A DNA stretch of 64,000 bases, taken from positions 799,193 to 863,192 of the forward strand of contig JAJVDF010000435.1 in the NCBI GenBank assembly GCA_022410635.1, written 5' to 3'. The position numbers and the translations under genes were made by a program. A model generated the notes under the pieces. It was not told the DNA's origin. It was given only the letters and a program-made list of their open reading frames with translations, and did not search any database. Positions 1-11,667 of this stretch are shown piece by piece. The stretch is from Tretioscincus oriximinensis (lineage: Eukaryota; Chordata; Lepidosauria; Squamata; Gymnophthalmidae). Position 1 is the first letter of the stretch, and every line of letters begins with the position of its first letter.

Positions 1-1177
1 TGAAAAACAAGGAGTGGTTAATGGATGATGTCAGAACATTTTAGCATTTACTCTGAAATCCTCATGTCCTTTTTGTAGGTGTTATTTTGTAGCACGAGTG
101 AGCTTTTAGTGTAAACTTTCACATTTGTCTTTGGCAGAAAATACCTCCATCTAGTGCATGCTTGCTGTCATGTTTTTAACGTAGCATGAACAACACCAAA
201 CTTCTTCATGGTCAATGGTACCCGTTTCCAAATCAGGTGAACACTGCAGTCCAAGTAAAAGAGGAAAGTGTGTTGGAAATGCATTTTTCAGGTTTAAAAA
301 CAAAGTGCATTGTAACTGTACAGTGAGGCAGAAGGATTGTTGCTCCTTGTCCAACTGCATTATTAATTAGATCGTGGCACACAATTGCTTCAGGTTGTAT
401 GCAGCCTTCATCTAGTAATATGCACAAACTATTCCTTTGAAATGCTAACAACACAGAATTATATTGTAAACTTCCATCTGTGATGTTCCTATTTGGCCTT
501 TCCTTAGGTGTGACATTTCACTTGTGTCTAATATATGGCAAAATTCATATGAGAAATGCACATCTCATATATGTTTGTGTGTGTACTTTTTTCTAAAGTA
601 TTCTTAAGAATAAAATATTAATGAAAAATTAAATGTCTATAAATCCTTTTAAAAATAAGTCAGCAGATACATATTTCCACCTTCCCTCTAGGAATCTATT
701 TGTCTCTTCTGNTTGAATTCTGAAATCTAAGAGGACGCGGATCACCCTTCAATAGGGAATCCATCTCTATTTTAAACTTTTAGCAATACTTTGTCATGTT
801 TTGCATTGAAAGAGAATGTATAGGAATTTGTGACATCACTTCTACCTTTGAGACACCGTTTGCTCCACTCCTTATGGAAGCTTCCAGATACTCTATCAAC
901 TTCATAGCACACCAGGTTCCATTACAACTGAAGAAGGATGAAGTTATGATTGGAAGCTTCCTTTTGGTCTTCCTGAAGTTCATTCTGATCTTCTGAGAAT
1001 CAAAATAGGGTTTGGTAAGAAAAGAAGGAAATGGCCAACTGAAGCTTTGCTTCTCCTCAATGCCTTGTGATCCTGATTACAATGTAGATGTAAACAGCCA
1101 GTAAAACAGGCTAACACTAACCAGCTCCTGTGTTACCTATATATTTACTGAGCCTCACTATATGACGTAGTACAACC
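1..1177. other. Unannotated intergenic DNA
   Basis: AT-rich, with only short open frames that resemble nothing. No recognisable repeat end, RNA gene or exon is visible. Confidence 0.6.
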
Positions 1178-1385
1178 CATGTATTTATTTTTACTTATTT
1201 ATGCTTATATGCTGACCAGCACCCGAAGATCTGCACTTGGCCAACAATCAAAGCAAAAATTCAAAAATGGCATATTAATAGAATATCTGAAGGTGAGAAA
1301 GAAAATGGCATTTCTTCAATCAAAGGCCAGGTTAAAGAGAAATGTTCTGTTCTNTAGAAAGGGCCTCGGTCTTTTGACACCTTGA
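1178..1385 (-). mobile_element. L2-clade LINE 3' tail fragment
   Basis: A TTTATTT-rich start is followed by a stretch matching, base for base over much of about 120 bases, the tail of the L2-like element at 10.2-10.4 kb (shared words GGCATATTAA, ATATCTGAAG, GAAAATG). Orientation is deduced from that copy. Only the 3' untranslated end is present. Confidence 0.55.
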
Positions 1386-1964
1386 GTCTTTTAACACATA
1401 GCCAGTTTCCCATGTAGTTNCTGTTAGTACCATCCAGTTTTGGGAACAGACTCTATAAGGACCAAGAACTTTGCACCAGGGTGTGCCAGATCCCAAGGTA
1501 CTGACTTTATGACTTGCAGCTTCTTGAGTGGAGGAAAAGGCTGTATTGAGCTGGAAGGTTCCTGGCCCTTGCAGTGCCTGTTTCCAGAAGTGGGCAGTAT
1601 TAATAACCACCACATAGAAAATTCACAAGGAGCCTTAAATGAAAGTAAGTTACCGCCTTCTTTATTAAAATCTCCTGTCCATGGTCATTGCAATCACTCT
1701 TTCACCCAAACACCAGCCACTAGTGGTGATTATAATGATGATGTAATACAAATTGAGCAGACGTTCAAAAGGTGATCCCTAGGATGAATAGAATGCAAGA
1801 TTTTTCTGTCTACTAACTTTGAGGGTATAGAGCAGAGTATAAGCATAAATAAATAAATAATAAATTTGCACATTTTACGTGCTCTATTTGTCTCGGCCGG
1901 TAATCCCAAAAATCTGGCACAAATTAGAGCAGTGAACCCGTAACGAAATAATTGGCTGGGAGAA

Positions 1965-2398
1965 GTGTCTGTACTTATGCATATAAATAGGCAAAACATT
2001 AGCACCAGTATGGCATTACCGAAATCAACATTTGAAGAAATATTGGACAAAAAAATTATTGGAATACTCCACTTAGTGGGGGAATTTTACGATACCATAG
2101 TAAAATTTAAATATAATAATAATCAAGTACTACTAAGAAGATGGCAACAAGACACCCTAATTATGGATATGGAGTGGGACAATATTACATGGAAAAACAA
2201 AATTATCAAAAATTCCAAATATAAGGAGATAAATATCAAGATTATATCTAGGTGGTATAGAACACCAGCCCAACTTCTCACATGGGAGGCACATCACCAT
2301 TATGTTGGCATGGGTGTGCAGTAAATGGATCCTTTTGTCATATGTATTGTCTTTTGGGGATCTTATTTTAGATGAGATACAGTTTGTATTATATTAAA
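1965..2398 (+). mobile_element. L1-clade LINE ORF2 C-terminal fragment (5' side of a CR1 insertion)
   Basis: An open frame to 2,324 reads as the region after the L1 reverse transcriptase: VGEFYDTIVKF, RRWQQD, SRWYRTPAQL (family pattern RWY-TP-L). In another frame from 2,301 the text CWHGC-NGSF-HMYC matches the C-terminal zinc knuckle of L1 ORF2, so a frameshift separates the two. The element breaks off near 2,398, where the CR1 begins, and resumes beyond 6,050. Confidence 0.7.
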
Positions 2399-2435
2399 AG
2401 GCTGCAGATCAGCTTTTACACTGATATCTGGGAGA

Positions 2436-3274
2436 ATGCTGACAGGAGCTCGACAGCATNCAGTTCGAGATAGTGTAAATGTAAATGCAGTTGTTGAGGA
2501 ACAGAATTATGCAGATAATATAGTATCGGAGGTGAAACCCGGTTGTAATATTCAAGTAAAAAGCTGTAATGAGCAAACTGTAGTTTCTCACAAATATACA
2601 GGACCAAACTTGCACCAGAGAAGGGCATATAAATGCCTGTATGCAAATGCCAGANGCCTCCGAACAAAAATAGGGGAGTTGGAATGCTTAGTGAATGACA
2701 ATAATGTCGATATTATTGGCATAACTGAAACCTGGTGGACAGAAGAAAACCAATGGGATACAGTAATCCCAGGTTACAAACAATACAGAAATAATAGAAA
2801 AGGGAGTGGTGGTTAGCCTTGTAGGTTAAAGAAGAGATTGAATCCTNTGTCCTTGACCTTCCAGGTAAAACAGACCCATCCACAGAAGCACTGTGGATAA
2901 TATCAGATCAGAAAACAAGTCTAATATTGGTATGCTACCGGCCTCCTAACCAAACACCTGAAAGCAATACTCATTTGGAACATGAGATCACTGAAGCTTC
3001 CAAAAAGGGAACGGTAGTAATAATGGGGGGCTTCAACTATCCACACATTGATTGGGCAAACACTTGTTCAACTCATGAAAAACAAATAAAATTCTTAGAC
3101 ATGCTAACTGATTNCTTCCTAGAACATGTGGTTTTAGAACCAACCAGAGGCAAAGGAATCCTGGATTTAGTCCTAAGTAATGAACAGGACCTGATACAAG
3201 ATGTAACTGTAACTGATCCCATAGGAAACAATGACCACAATACAATAACTTTAAACTTGAACATGGATAGATAA
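2436..3274 (+). pseudogene. CR1-like ORF2 endonuclease domain remnant
   Basis: Apurinic-like endonuclease nicks target DNA in LINE retrotransposition. Visible motifs: ANARxLRTKIGELE and GITETWW (2,640-2,735), CYRPPN (2,931 on), GGFNYPHIDW (3,030 on; the family has GDFN, so the acidic residue is lost) and GNNDHNTI near 3,225 (family SDH). A stop at about 2,814 splits the frame. Non-functional. Confidence 0.85.
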
Positions 3275-3491
3275 TTGTCAAGCAGTTCTAACACAGAAAC
3301 CTTCAACTTTCACACAGGAAATTTTCCCAGAATGAGGAAAATGGTAAAAAGAAAATTAAAGGGGAAAGTGAGAAAAATCCAGTTCCTTCAAAAAGCGTGG
3401 AAATTGTTTGCAAATACAATATTGGAAGCTCAAATAAAAGTCCAAGAAGACACCTGTATGGCTTACCACTGCAGTAAAGGAAGTCATTAGA

Positions 3492-5605
3492 ATGAAGAGA
3501 AACTCATTTAAAAGGCGGAAGGCTTATCCTAGTGAGGAAAACAGAAGGGAGNACAAACTGTGGCAAACCAAATGCAAGGTGGTAGTCAGGGATGCAAAGA
3601 AAAACTTTGAGGAGCACATTGCAAAGAATATTAAAAGAAATAAGGACTTTTTCAAATACATCATAAATAAGAATCCTACCAGGAAAGCAGTCGGACCACT
3701 AGACAGCAATGGACAAAAGGGCATAATCAAGAAGGACATGGAGATTGTTGAGAGGTTAAATGAATTTTTTGCTTCAGTTTTCACTGAAGAATGCAGAAGG
3801 TATTTACCCGCAACAGATTTAGTCTTCTCAGGAAGAACACCAGAGGAATTAAGCTGGATAGAGATAACAAGGGAGGAGGTCCTTGTTAGCTTTAATAAGC
3901 TGAACATTAATAAATCCCCAGGAACTCAAATGTGAAATTGCTGAACTTCTGACCAAAATATTTAATCTTTACTTAATATCAGGCACAGTACCAGTAGATT
4001 GGAGGGTAGCTAACGTAACACCAATCTTCAAAAATGGATCCCGAGATGATCCCGGAAATTATAGACCCATCAGTTTAACATCAGTTCCAGGTAAAGTGTT
4101 GGAAACTATAATTAAGAACAAAATTACTAAACACATGGAGANGAGCACATTGCAAAGAATATTAAAAGAAATAAGGACTTTTTCAAATACATCATAAATA
4201 AGAATCCTACCAGGAAAGCAGTCGGACCACTAGACAGCAATGGACAAAAGGGCATAATCAAGAAGGACATGGAGATTGTTGAGAGGTTAAATGAATTTTT
4301 TGCTTCAGTTTTCACTGAAGAATGCAGAAGGTATTTACCCGCAACAGATTTAGTCTTCTCAGGAAGAACACCAGAGGAATTAAGCTGGATAGAGATAACA
4401 AGGGAGGAGGTCCTTGTTAGCTTTAATAAGCTGAACATTAATAAATCCCCAGGAACTCAAATGTGAAATTGCTGAACTTCTGACCAAAATATTTAATCTT
4501 TACTTAATATCAGGCACAGTACCAGTAGATTGGAGGGTAGCTAACGTAACACCAATCTTCAAAAATGGATCCCGAGATGATCCCGGAAATTATAGACCCA
4601 TCAGTTTAACATCAGTTCCAGGTAAAGTGTTGGAAACTATAATTAAGAACAAAATTACTAAACACATGGAGAAGCACGCATTGCTGAATGAAACTCAGCA
4701 TGGATTCTGCAAAGGTAAATCATGCCTTACCAACTTGCTAGAATTCTTTGAGAGTGTTAACAAACATGTAAATAAAGGGGATCTAGTTGATACTGACTAT
4801 CTTTTGATAAGGTCCCTCATCAAAGGCTCCTAAAAAAGCTCCATTCTCATGGTATAAGAGGACAGACTTTTTCCTGGATTGGAAACTGGCTAAAAGATAG
4901 AAAAGAGAGGGTAGTAATAAATGGACAGTACTCTGAGTGAAAAGAGGTAAGAAGTGGGGTACCCCAGGAGTCCGTACTGGGACCTTTGTCTTTTCAATAT
5001 ATTTGTAAACAAACTGCATGCTGAGATAAATAGCGAAGTAGCCAACTTTGCTGATGACACTAAACTGTTCAGGGTAGTGAAAACTGAAAATGCTTGTAAG
5101 GCGCTTCAGAGTGATGGATTGAAATTGGGTGAGTAGGCATCAAAGTGGCAAATGCACTTCAATTTAATCAAGTGCAAAGTCATGCACGTTGGGGCAAAGA
5201 ACTCCAATTACTCTTACCAACTGATAGGAACCAAGCTTTCTGTGACTGAGCAAGAAAAAGATCTTGGGGTGTTGGTGGACAATTCAATGAAGATGTCAAC
5301 CCAGTGTGCAACNGAAGCAAAAAAGGCAAATACCATGCTGGGGATAATTAGGAAAGGAATCAAAAACAAGTCAGCAAATGTTATTTTGCCTCTTTATAAA
5401 TCTGTGGTGAGGCCACATTTGGAATACTGTGTTCAGTTCTGGTCACCACATCTGAAGGAGACTATTATGGAAATAGAGAAGGTGCAGGAAAGGGCAACAA
5501 GAATGATCAAGGGTCTGGAGCACCTACTTTATGAAGTCAGGTTGCAATGTCTGGGCCCCTTCAACCTCAAAAGGCAATGTTTGAGAGGTGATCTGGGATN
5601 NATAG
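3492..5605 (+). pseudogene. CR1-like ORF2 reverse transcriptase and C-terminal remnant
   Basis: Reads NKSPGTQM (family KSPG), then VDWRVANVTPIFK and NYRPISLTSVPGK, HGFCKGKSCLTNL, GVPQESVLGP (family GVPQGSVLGP) and the catalytic FADDTKLF near 5,050; the end reads EKDLGVLVDNS, RPHLEYCVQFWSPH and RATRMIKGLEHL. About a dozen bases seem missing near 4,790-4,810, where the motif with the first catalytic aspartate should be. Stops at 3,935, 4,833 and 5,136 and a repeated block (from 4,143) add to the damage. Confidence 0.85.
3612..4672 (+). repeat. Tandem duplication, 531-base period, inside the CR1 reverse transcriptase
   Basis: Bases 3,612-4,141 recur at 4,143-4,672 with no difference that I can find, including identical translations on both strands. 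A single N (4,142) lies exactly at the junction. The flanks share short homology (GAGnAGCAC-type words). An old element with otherwise many mutations yet identical copies implies either a very recent duplication or an assembly error. Confidence 0.9.
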
Positions 5606-6048
5606 GGTGAATAGAGAAAAAATGTTTTCTCTATCACACAACACTAGGACCAGAGGTCACTCCTTGAAACTGATGGGCAGAAAAGTGAGAACAGATAAAG
5701 GAAAGTATTTTTCACCCAGAGGGTCATCGGCCTGAGGAATTTACTTCCTGAAGAGGTGGTAGTAGCTAACAGCTTGGATAGCTTCAAGACAGAACTAGAC
5801 AGGTTTATGATACCAAGGGTATAAATGGGTACTAGGATGGATGTCTGGATGCTGCCTCCATGATGGAGCAACAGGCAGGACTCCTGAAATGCCATTTGCA
5901 GGGAGTTATGAACAGGTGCATATTTTGCTTTCCTCTGTTCGGACTGCCCAGGTGCAACTGGTGGGCCTCTGTGTGACACAGAATGCTGGATTAGATGGGC
6001 TCTGGCCCGATCCAGTATGGTTCTTCTTATGTTCTTATATTGAATATA

Positions 6049-6535
6049 GTAGTCCCCAAAACTATTTCTTTTTTGATACTAGGTAATATCCATGTACTTT
6101 ATTTGCCTTCTAAAACAAAGTATGTTTTACAAAGATGTATTTGGGCTGTTCTAATAACCATCGCTAGGGGTGGAAGGATAAAAATATCTGGACTTTCCAA
6201 CTGTGGCTGGACTACTTAGTTGAATTACTAATGTATGAAATTTTAAGAGAAAAAAGAATGAGGCTACAGGGTATAAACACTGTACCAGAGTGGCAAGGCG
6301 TATGGAGTCAACTGATTACTGTTGGTGTGTCATGCGATTCTTATCATATTTTGAAATGTACATTAGAGATGGTCTCAAATCTGAGACTGAATGTCTAAAT
6401 TATAAATAAGATTATAAGGTTCACTGTTCCTAGGGTCTGCATGTGAGGTAGGGAAGGGGTGATATTTCTATATTGATATCTGTTTTCTATTCTATTTGTT
6501 TTCATGCAAAATTAATAAAAATCATCTTGAAATTG
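6049..6535 (+). mobile_element. L1-clade LINE ORF2 C-terminus and 3'UTR (3' side of the CR1 insertion)
   Basis: Near 6,146 the translation WAVLITIARGGRIK fits the L1 pattern in which (A/L)I-AR-WK follows the zinc knuckle; from 6,211 LDYLVELLMYEILREKRMRL then EWQGVW fits the last part of L1 ORF2. The stretch ends in ATTAATAAAAATC, like an L1 polyadenylation end. It continues the fragment ending near 2,398. Confidence 0.62.
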
Positions 6536-7369
6536 CTTCTATTTGAATGAAGACATCTTTCATAATTCACTTATCCATAACACATAATTACAGGAACCAA
6601 CTTCACAAAGATTTTATGAAAACGAATGCAATGGCTATAAAGGCCTACTTTTAAAAAAAACGAAGTTCTATAAATTTATGACTAACATTAATGAGGAAGG
6701 TTGTTAAAGTACTCTCACATTTTATGTTAGCCAGCATGAATTGAATTTCATGTTACATTCACAAATGAATGTTTCCAAAGCTCAAGAAAGATAATCAAGC
6801 TTAAAAAAATGGATGTTTTTGGAAAGCAGGAATAAATCTACTAAGCTTTTTAGCCTTGTGTTTTCCTCATTTCTCCTGTTCTACACAGATGTACCAGCAT
6901 GGGCCGTTTCGCAACTTGATTGAATTAGGAGATCAACGTTATATTCAGAGTATTTTTTAGCAGAGAATTAGCGAACCACAGAGAAAAATTAAACATCTTT
7001 TTGTTTTCCTTTATAGTCCTTCATGCTCTTGCAAAAATATCAATGATGCAAAAATAAATTTACTGTCCTTAATACAATGCTTCTTACAATGGCTATCANG
7101 TGTTATCCTTCTCCAGGCAGCAAAATGTTCTAGGTTCAGGCACTTCAGGTAGAATATTTGGCTCTGTTTTGTATCACAGTGGATGATAAAAGAAGCAAAT
7201 TAGGATGATTGTCTATTGTTTAATCCATTAATGACTCTTCTTTTAAAAATTACAGTTTTCAAAATGGGCAATACTTCATAGATTAATTTCAGGACTGAAT
7301 CTTGATGACTGGATGTTTGAAGCTAACAAAAGATGAAGAAGGAAGTTTGGTTTCCTGAGTTTGATAAAA
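6536..7369. other. Unannotated DNA between two L1 fragments
   Basis: AT-rich, with one isolated N and no open frame above noise. No repeat family recognised. Confidence 0.5.
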
Positions 7370-8465
7370 GAAAATTGAGTGCTTTTATCTGTGGATGACG
7401 CAATGGTTATAACAGAACAACCACTTGAAATTATAAAGAGTATCATTCAGAATTTAGACAATTTTAAAAAGCAATCAGGATTATAAATATACAAAAACCA
7501 AAAATTATTTTTGTAATAGTGGTATATACAACCACAGAGAAAAGAGATAAGGAGATTATCAGGATTGAAACTTGGAATTAAAAAATATTTAGGAATATGG
7601 TTATATAAAAATCCAAATAAGATAGTAGAATGTAACTATAAAAGAATATGAAACAAATAAAAAACTATTTACAAAATGGAAAAAAGATGTTAAATAAGGT
7701 AGATAAAATAAGAATGGCAAAAGCATTAAGTGTACCAAAATTTATTACACACTCCAGCCTATCTTAATCATGGTCTCAAAGATAACTCTGAGAAAATTCG
7801 ATAGAAGAATAGGAAAATGGATAGCAGATAAAAAAGAGCAATATTAAGAAAAAAATGGTTAATATCAAGGGAAGAATAATAGAAATGCAGTATGGGAAAG
7901 CAATATGGACAGAGTTATAGAAGCAGATGAATGATATTTTAGAAATGGAAGTAATTTTCAAGGATTGGGCTATAAGGGATTATTGATTGTGGAAAAACAA
8001 TTGAAAGGCACCATGGCAGTTTGGAAAAATGGAAATCTAAATTTAAAGTAGAGGAAGGTAAGATGTCATCAAACTAGGTAATAAATAAGAATAATGAAGT
8101 TATGGAAGAGCATTGAGGACAAAAGTATAGATTTGATTGAACATATACCAGTCCACAGACAGAACATGGGTAAAAAGATGGATTGGAACAAGGGCATTAG
8201 GAACTAAATCATATTTAGTAACTAGGAATTAAATCATATATTGACAGTGATAGAGTAAAAATATATAGGTAGGNGAGATACAGAACTTGAAAATTTAATA
8301 AGGAAATTTTTAAATAGAAAGAATTTGCGGAAAGGATATATAGGCATATGGTGTCAGTGAAACAGGAGATAGAAGAATTTTATGGAACATGGAGTATGGA
8401 TATAAATGTAAGAAGATAAGATGTAAAGAAGAAAATAAATAGGAGAAAAGAGAGTAAGAGTAACC
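7370..8465 (+). mobile_element. L1-clade LINE ORF2 fragment (reverse transcriptase region), decayed
   Basis: Starts at the catalytic region: LLSVDDAMVI (family YADD) followed by NLDNFKKQSG (family F-SG-KIN). Then KYLGIWLYKNP, KWKKDV-like words, IRMAKALSVPKF and RRIGKWIADKK fit L1 order. Numerous stops and frame changes; no coding capacity. The purine-rich composition is typical of L1 sense strands. Confidence 0.7.
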
Positions 8466-8620
8466 ATCCCTGACATATGGCTGCCAGCCTCTGTTTGAAG
8501 ACTTTCAGCAAAGGTGAACTCACCACTCCTGTGGCAAACTGTTCCACTGGTTTATCACCCTTACTGTTAGAAAGTTTTTCCCGATATCTAATCTAAATGT
8601 ACTCCTTTGCTGGCAAATAA
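8466..8620 (-). mobile_element. CR1 3' segment fragment, opposite orientation
   Basis: Words such as CTGTTCCACTGGTTTATCACCC, TTACTGTTAGAAAGTTTTTC and CCGATATCTAATCTAAATGT follow the classical CR1 3' region seen in birds and reptiles. It interrupts L1-like sequence on both sides. Confidence 0.6.
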
Positions 8621-8639
8621 AATGTTTGTGTTGCATAGA

Positions 8640-9063
8640 GATTTAGAGAATATTATGCCCAAAAATGCAAGAAATGTTATCACTTGCACTGTTCCAGTAA
8701 GTGGTTGGAAANACTGTACAATATAGACAATGCAAAAAAAAATGTATATATAATTAATGTGATTGCAAATGAAATACCTAATTGCAGAATCACAATCTGG
8801 AAAATATTCAGAAAATTAAAGATTGTAAACTGAAAAGGTTAGTATTAAAAATTATTTAGGGGCAAAAATAATATATTTTGCTACGAAATTAAGAATTAGA
8901 TTCTAGATGTGGCCTTTCAAAGAAAGGATTGAATTTGAATGTAAATAATGTATGGGAGGAGGAAGGGATTTAATGAAGGGGACGAAATATTTGAAACACT
9001 GTATTGAAAATCAATGAAATGTATAATGTTGTCATTTTTTTTAATAAAGTGCGTGAAAAGGAA
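8640..9063 (+). mobile_element. Possible L1 3' end
   Basis: Purine-rich, with a TTTGAATGTAAATAATGTA word, a GAAATATTTGAAACA word and TTTAATAAAG near 9,044, as in L1 3'UTRs. Placed after L1 ORF2-like sequence in the same direction. No protein evidence. Confidence 0.4.
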
Positions 9064-9124
9064 AAAAAAGAGTGCTAGTGGAAATTCCAAAGTTTTGCAT
9101 GAAATTTATGTGCTCAGTCTTTAA

Positions 9125-9305
9125 AGTGGAGCAACTGGCAGTATTCCTGAAATGCCTTTCGCAGGGCGTCAAGAACATTGAAGATTGTGCCTTCTTCTGT
9201 TCCAGGTACAATTCGTGGACCATTGTGTGAGACAGAAGGCTATACTAGATGGGCTCCGGCCCGATTCAGCAGGGCTCCTCTTATGTTTTTGTGTTCTTAC
9301 GTTAT
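9125..9305 (+). mobile_element. CR1/L3-like 3' tail
   Basis: Shares with the other copies GGAGCAACTGGCAG, CCTGAAATGCC, GTGAGACAGAAGGCTATACT, AGATGGGCTCCGGCCCGATT and CTTATGTTTTTGTGTTCTTA. Belongs to the subfamily with CAGCAGGGCTCCTCTTATG near the end, like the copy at 18.5-19.2 kb. Confidence 0.8.
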
Positions 9306-10164
9306 TATGTAAAGTGGCATTTATAGATACACAATGTTTAGAAGCCCCTGTCACCTTCCATAAGCTTTCAGAGAAATGAATCTGAGAGTTGAAAAGGGTT
9401 AATAGTTCTTGCAGTGGGAACAGTCTTGGTAGAATGAAAACTTCTGACTGATATCACTCACTTTCTAAATGCCATTTTAAATGGCCATTCTGTCTTGGAT
9501 AGCTTCAAGACATTCTGACAACTAAATCAATGAAACCAAGCAATATAGCTGTAGCAGAATATGAAGGTGAAACATATTTCTGAAAAACAAGGTCGTATCC
9601 ATGGCAGTGAGGGACTCAGCTAAGTAAACTACAAATTGATATACACATGTGTGGGCAGTTCTACATCATAATGAAGTGAGAACTGTGCATGGATTCATCT
9701 TTGCTGTGGAAATGGTCACTCCTTGCTGAGGCCGGCTGCTGTTCACATGCTTGTTGCTGCTCTGTATAAAGTGAATGGTGAACCTGAGAACTTTGGTTCA
9801 GAATTTCCACCCAAGAATCTTTATGGTGCCTGCAGATGTCAACTGTTTTTCTATGCTGAGTNATACTGTGGATGTATTCACACAGTCTCACAAACATCTC
9901 TGAGACTTCTTTCTGCACTAATCAGTTCAATCCTAGGAATCCTAATTGCTGTCCAGAAATTGATTGTGGACAAGAGGACCCTTGGGAGCTAGAATATAGC
10001 CTAAATGATCCAGTAGGTTTCCCCTACAAGCCTACAGGCCAGTTCAGAATTGCAAACAGCATCTTTGGCCAAATGTTTCAAACTGTAAGCTTTGTGAGAT
10101 ACTTTGACTGGCAAATTAGGTATTTATTTTCTGGCCTAACTTAATACAATGACTTGTCTGGTTT
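9306..10164. other. Unannotated DNA
   Basis: Moderately balanced base composition and a few short open frames (up to about 90 codons, one with an N) that resemble nothing known. No repeat recognised. Confidence 0.5.
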
Positions 10165-10665
10165 AGTCATCTGGCATTTATTTATTTACACTTATACCAT
10201 GCCTTATACCTGAAGGACTCAGGGCAGCCAACAATAAAAACAGAAATACAAAATTGGCATATTAAAATAGTATCTGAAGATGAGAAGGAAAATGACATTA
10301 TACCCCGCCTCATAACCAAAGGTCTCAGGGTGGCTAACAGTAAAATATCAATACAAAATTAACAAATTAAAAACAGTATAAAAACAATATGTAAAAGTGG
10401 GGACAAAAATGACATTCTCTTCAGCCAAAGGCCCAGTGAAAGAGGTGTGTGTTTAAATATCTTCTAAAACAGTGATGATGACTGAAGCACCTAAGGGGGA
10501 GACTATTCCATTGTCTTGGGGCAACCACTGAGAAGGCCCACTCCAGGAGGGCCTCCCCTGAATATCCTAAGGCACGAGCAGGTTGATATGGCAGCTGGTG
10601 TTCCTTCAGGTATTCGGTGCCCAAGTTATTTAGGTAATCTCAGGACATTCTATTTAAATTTAGCT
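10165..10665 (-). mobile_element. L2-clade LINE: ORF2 C-terminus and 3'UTR
   Basis: On the minus strand the frame ending near 10,421 reads PRQWNSLPLRC then FRRYLNTHLFHWAFG, the closing motif of L2-type ORF2 (family pattern RLWNSLP...FK-LKTHLF). The 3'UTR on the plus-strand left side carries two successive copies of a module, each with an AGG-CTCAGGG-GGC-AACA word (near 10,213 and 10,318), so the tail is partly duplicated or two elements abut. Confidence 0.75.
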
Positions 10666-11044
10666 TGATCTAGGAAGATTTTAAAATCAGAGATTTATAT
10701 TTAATAAGTATATTTGTTTATGTTGCACTTTTTTCTCCTTAACAAAGGCTGTATATCATATAGCAAAAAGGGGAAAAGAGTGGCTTATTGACAGTATCAT
10801 CCACACACTAGTGTCTCTAATCCCTATTAAGTTTTTGAAAAATACCACTTCTAAAGGCCTTTAATACAGATTAGAAGTGGGACGGGAACATAAGTATCTG
10901 GAGGTTTTTTCTTCCAAGCTGTTTAAATTCCCTTTTTAAAATTCCCTCACTGTACTTCAGTTGACTCATCACCTTCACACACATTTGCATTTCACCCAGT
11001 TTGCTATAAATAGTCTGTCCCTAGGAGTCCTTTCCTAACATCTG

Positions 11045-11125
11045 AAAGAGACATCTACAAAAGCTCATGTTGCCTATTTTTGCTTATTAGTCTCGTAAGG
11101 TGCTATGAGATTGATTCCATTACTA
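11045..11125. repeat. Fragment of the GTCTCTAAGGTGCTAC foldback family
   Basis: ACAAAAGCTCATGTTGCC, then TTAGTCTCGTAAGGTGCTAT: the right-half signature shared with 24.3, 33.7 and 61.1 kb. Confidence 0.6.
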
Positions 11126-11354
11126 TTCTAAACCCAGACTATCACATCTATTTCTTTGGTATCTATTTTTTTTCATACATGTGAATACAGTAAAAAACTG
11201 TAACTGGTTATTTTCTTCCCATGTTGTATTTGGTAGATTATTTGTTCCAGAACAAAAAATCTGACACTGTTTGTAAACAAGCAACATGACCCATGTCATT
11301 ACAGGTTGCTACTAGAAGAGAATAAGACTGTCCACATTTGGTAAATTTCAGAGA

Positions 11355-11480
11355 AATAGCTGTGTTAGTCTAGTAGAAAGTCCAGCAAAGGGGCTACTAG
11401 CACTTTGAGACTAACAGGAGAAAAGTCGGTGGCATAAGCTTTCGTAGACACGTCTAGTTCACATTTGGTCAGTCCATCTA
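11355..11480. repeat. Fragment of the same foldback family (left half)
   Basis: ATAGCTGTGTTAGTCTAGTA, then TAGCACTTTGAGACTAACAG and ATAAGCTTTCGTAGACACGT. The copy at 32.15 kb shares GTCCAGCAAAGG-GC and GTGGCATAAGCTTTCGTA. I recognise this as a reptile interspersed repeat but cannot name it safely. Confidence 0.65.
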
Positions 11481-11667
11481 GCTTCATAATCTGAATTGGT
11501 GCTGAGGTACATAAAACTATGAACTGAGGTTCCTAGTTTTCGAAGTGTCTAGAAGACTTCTAAAAAGAACTTCCATACTGAACAATAGAATTATGCTGTC
11601 TGCATGCCTTTATAGTCTGGTACATAAGTCTTGGGGCACTTGTAAGCTTTGATGTAGGGAAATAAAC

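Larger units (their letters stand above)
2399..6048 (+). mobile_element. CR1-clade LINE (CR1/L3-like), near-complete ORF2 region, decayed, with 3' end
   Basis: Contains endonuclease and reverse transcriptase remnants in order, then the 3' untranslated segment common to other copies here, ending in TTCTTATGTTCTTAT, the short direct repeat typical of CR1-type tails. Frames are broken by several stops and shifts and by an internal tandem duplication, so it cannot encode a working protein. It sits between two pieces of one L1 ORF2 end, showing that it inserted into that L1. The 5' boundary (near 2,399) is approximate; the 3' boundary is better. Confidence 0.88.

Noticed and set aside
1440..1775. 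Open frame of 111 codons on the plus strand
   Set aside because: Lacks any recognisable domain and lies in repeat-rich intergenic DNA with N bases nearby.
2399..6048. Idea that the reverse transcriptase belongs to an endogenous retrovirus
   Set aside because: The endonuclease motifs, the absence of LTRs, gag or integrase, and the TTCTTATG tail are those of a CR1-type LINE.
6041..6060. Possible target duplication TTATATT around the 2.4-6.0 kb CR1
   Set aside because: The word overlaps the element's own TTCTTAT tail, so the match is not independent evidence.
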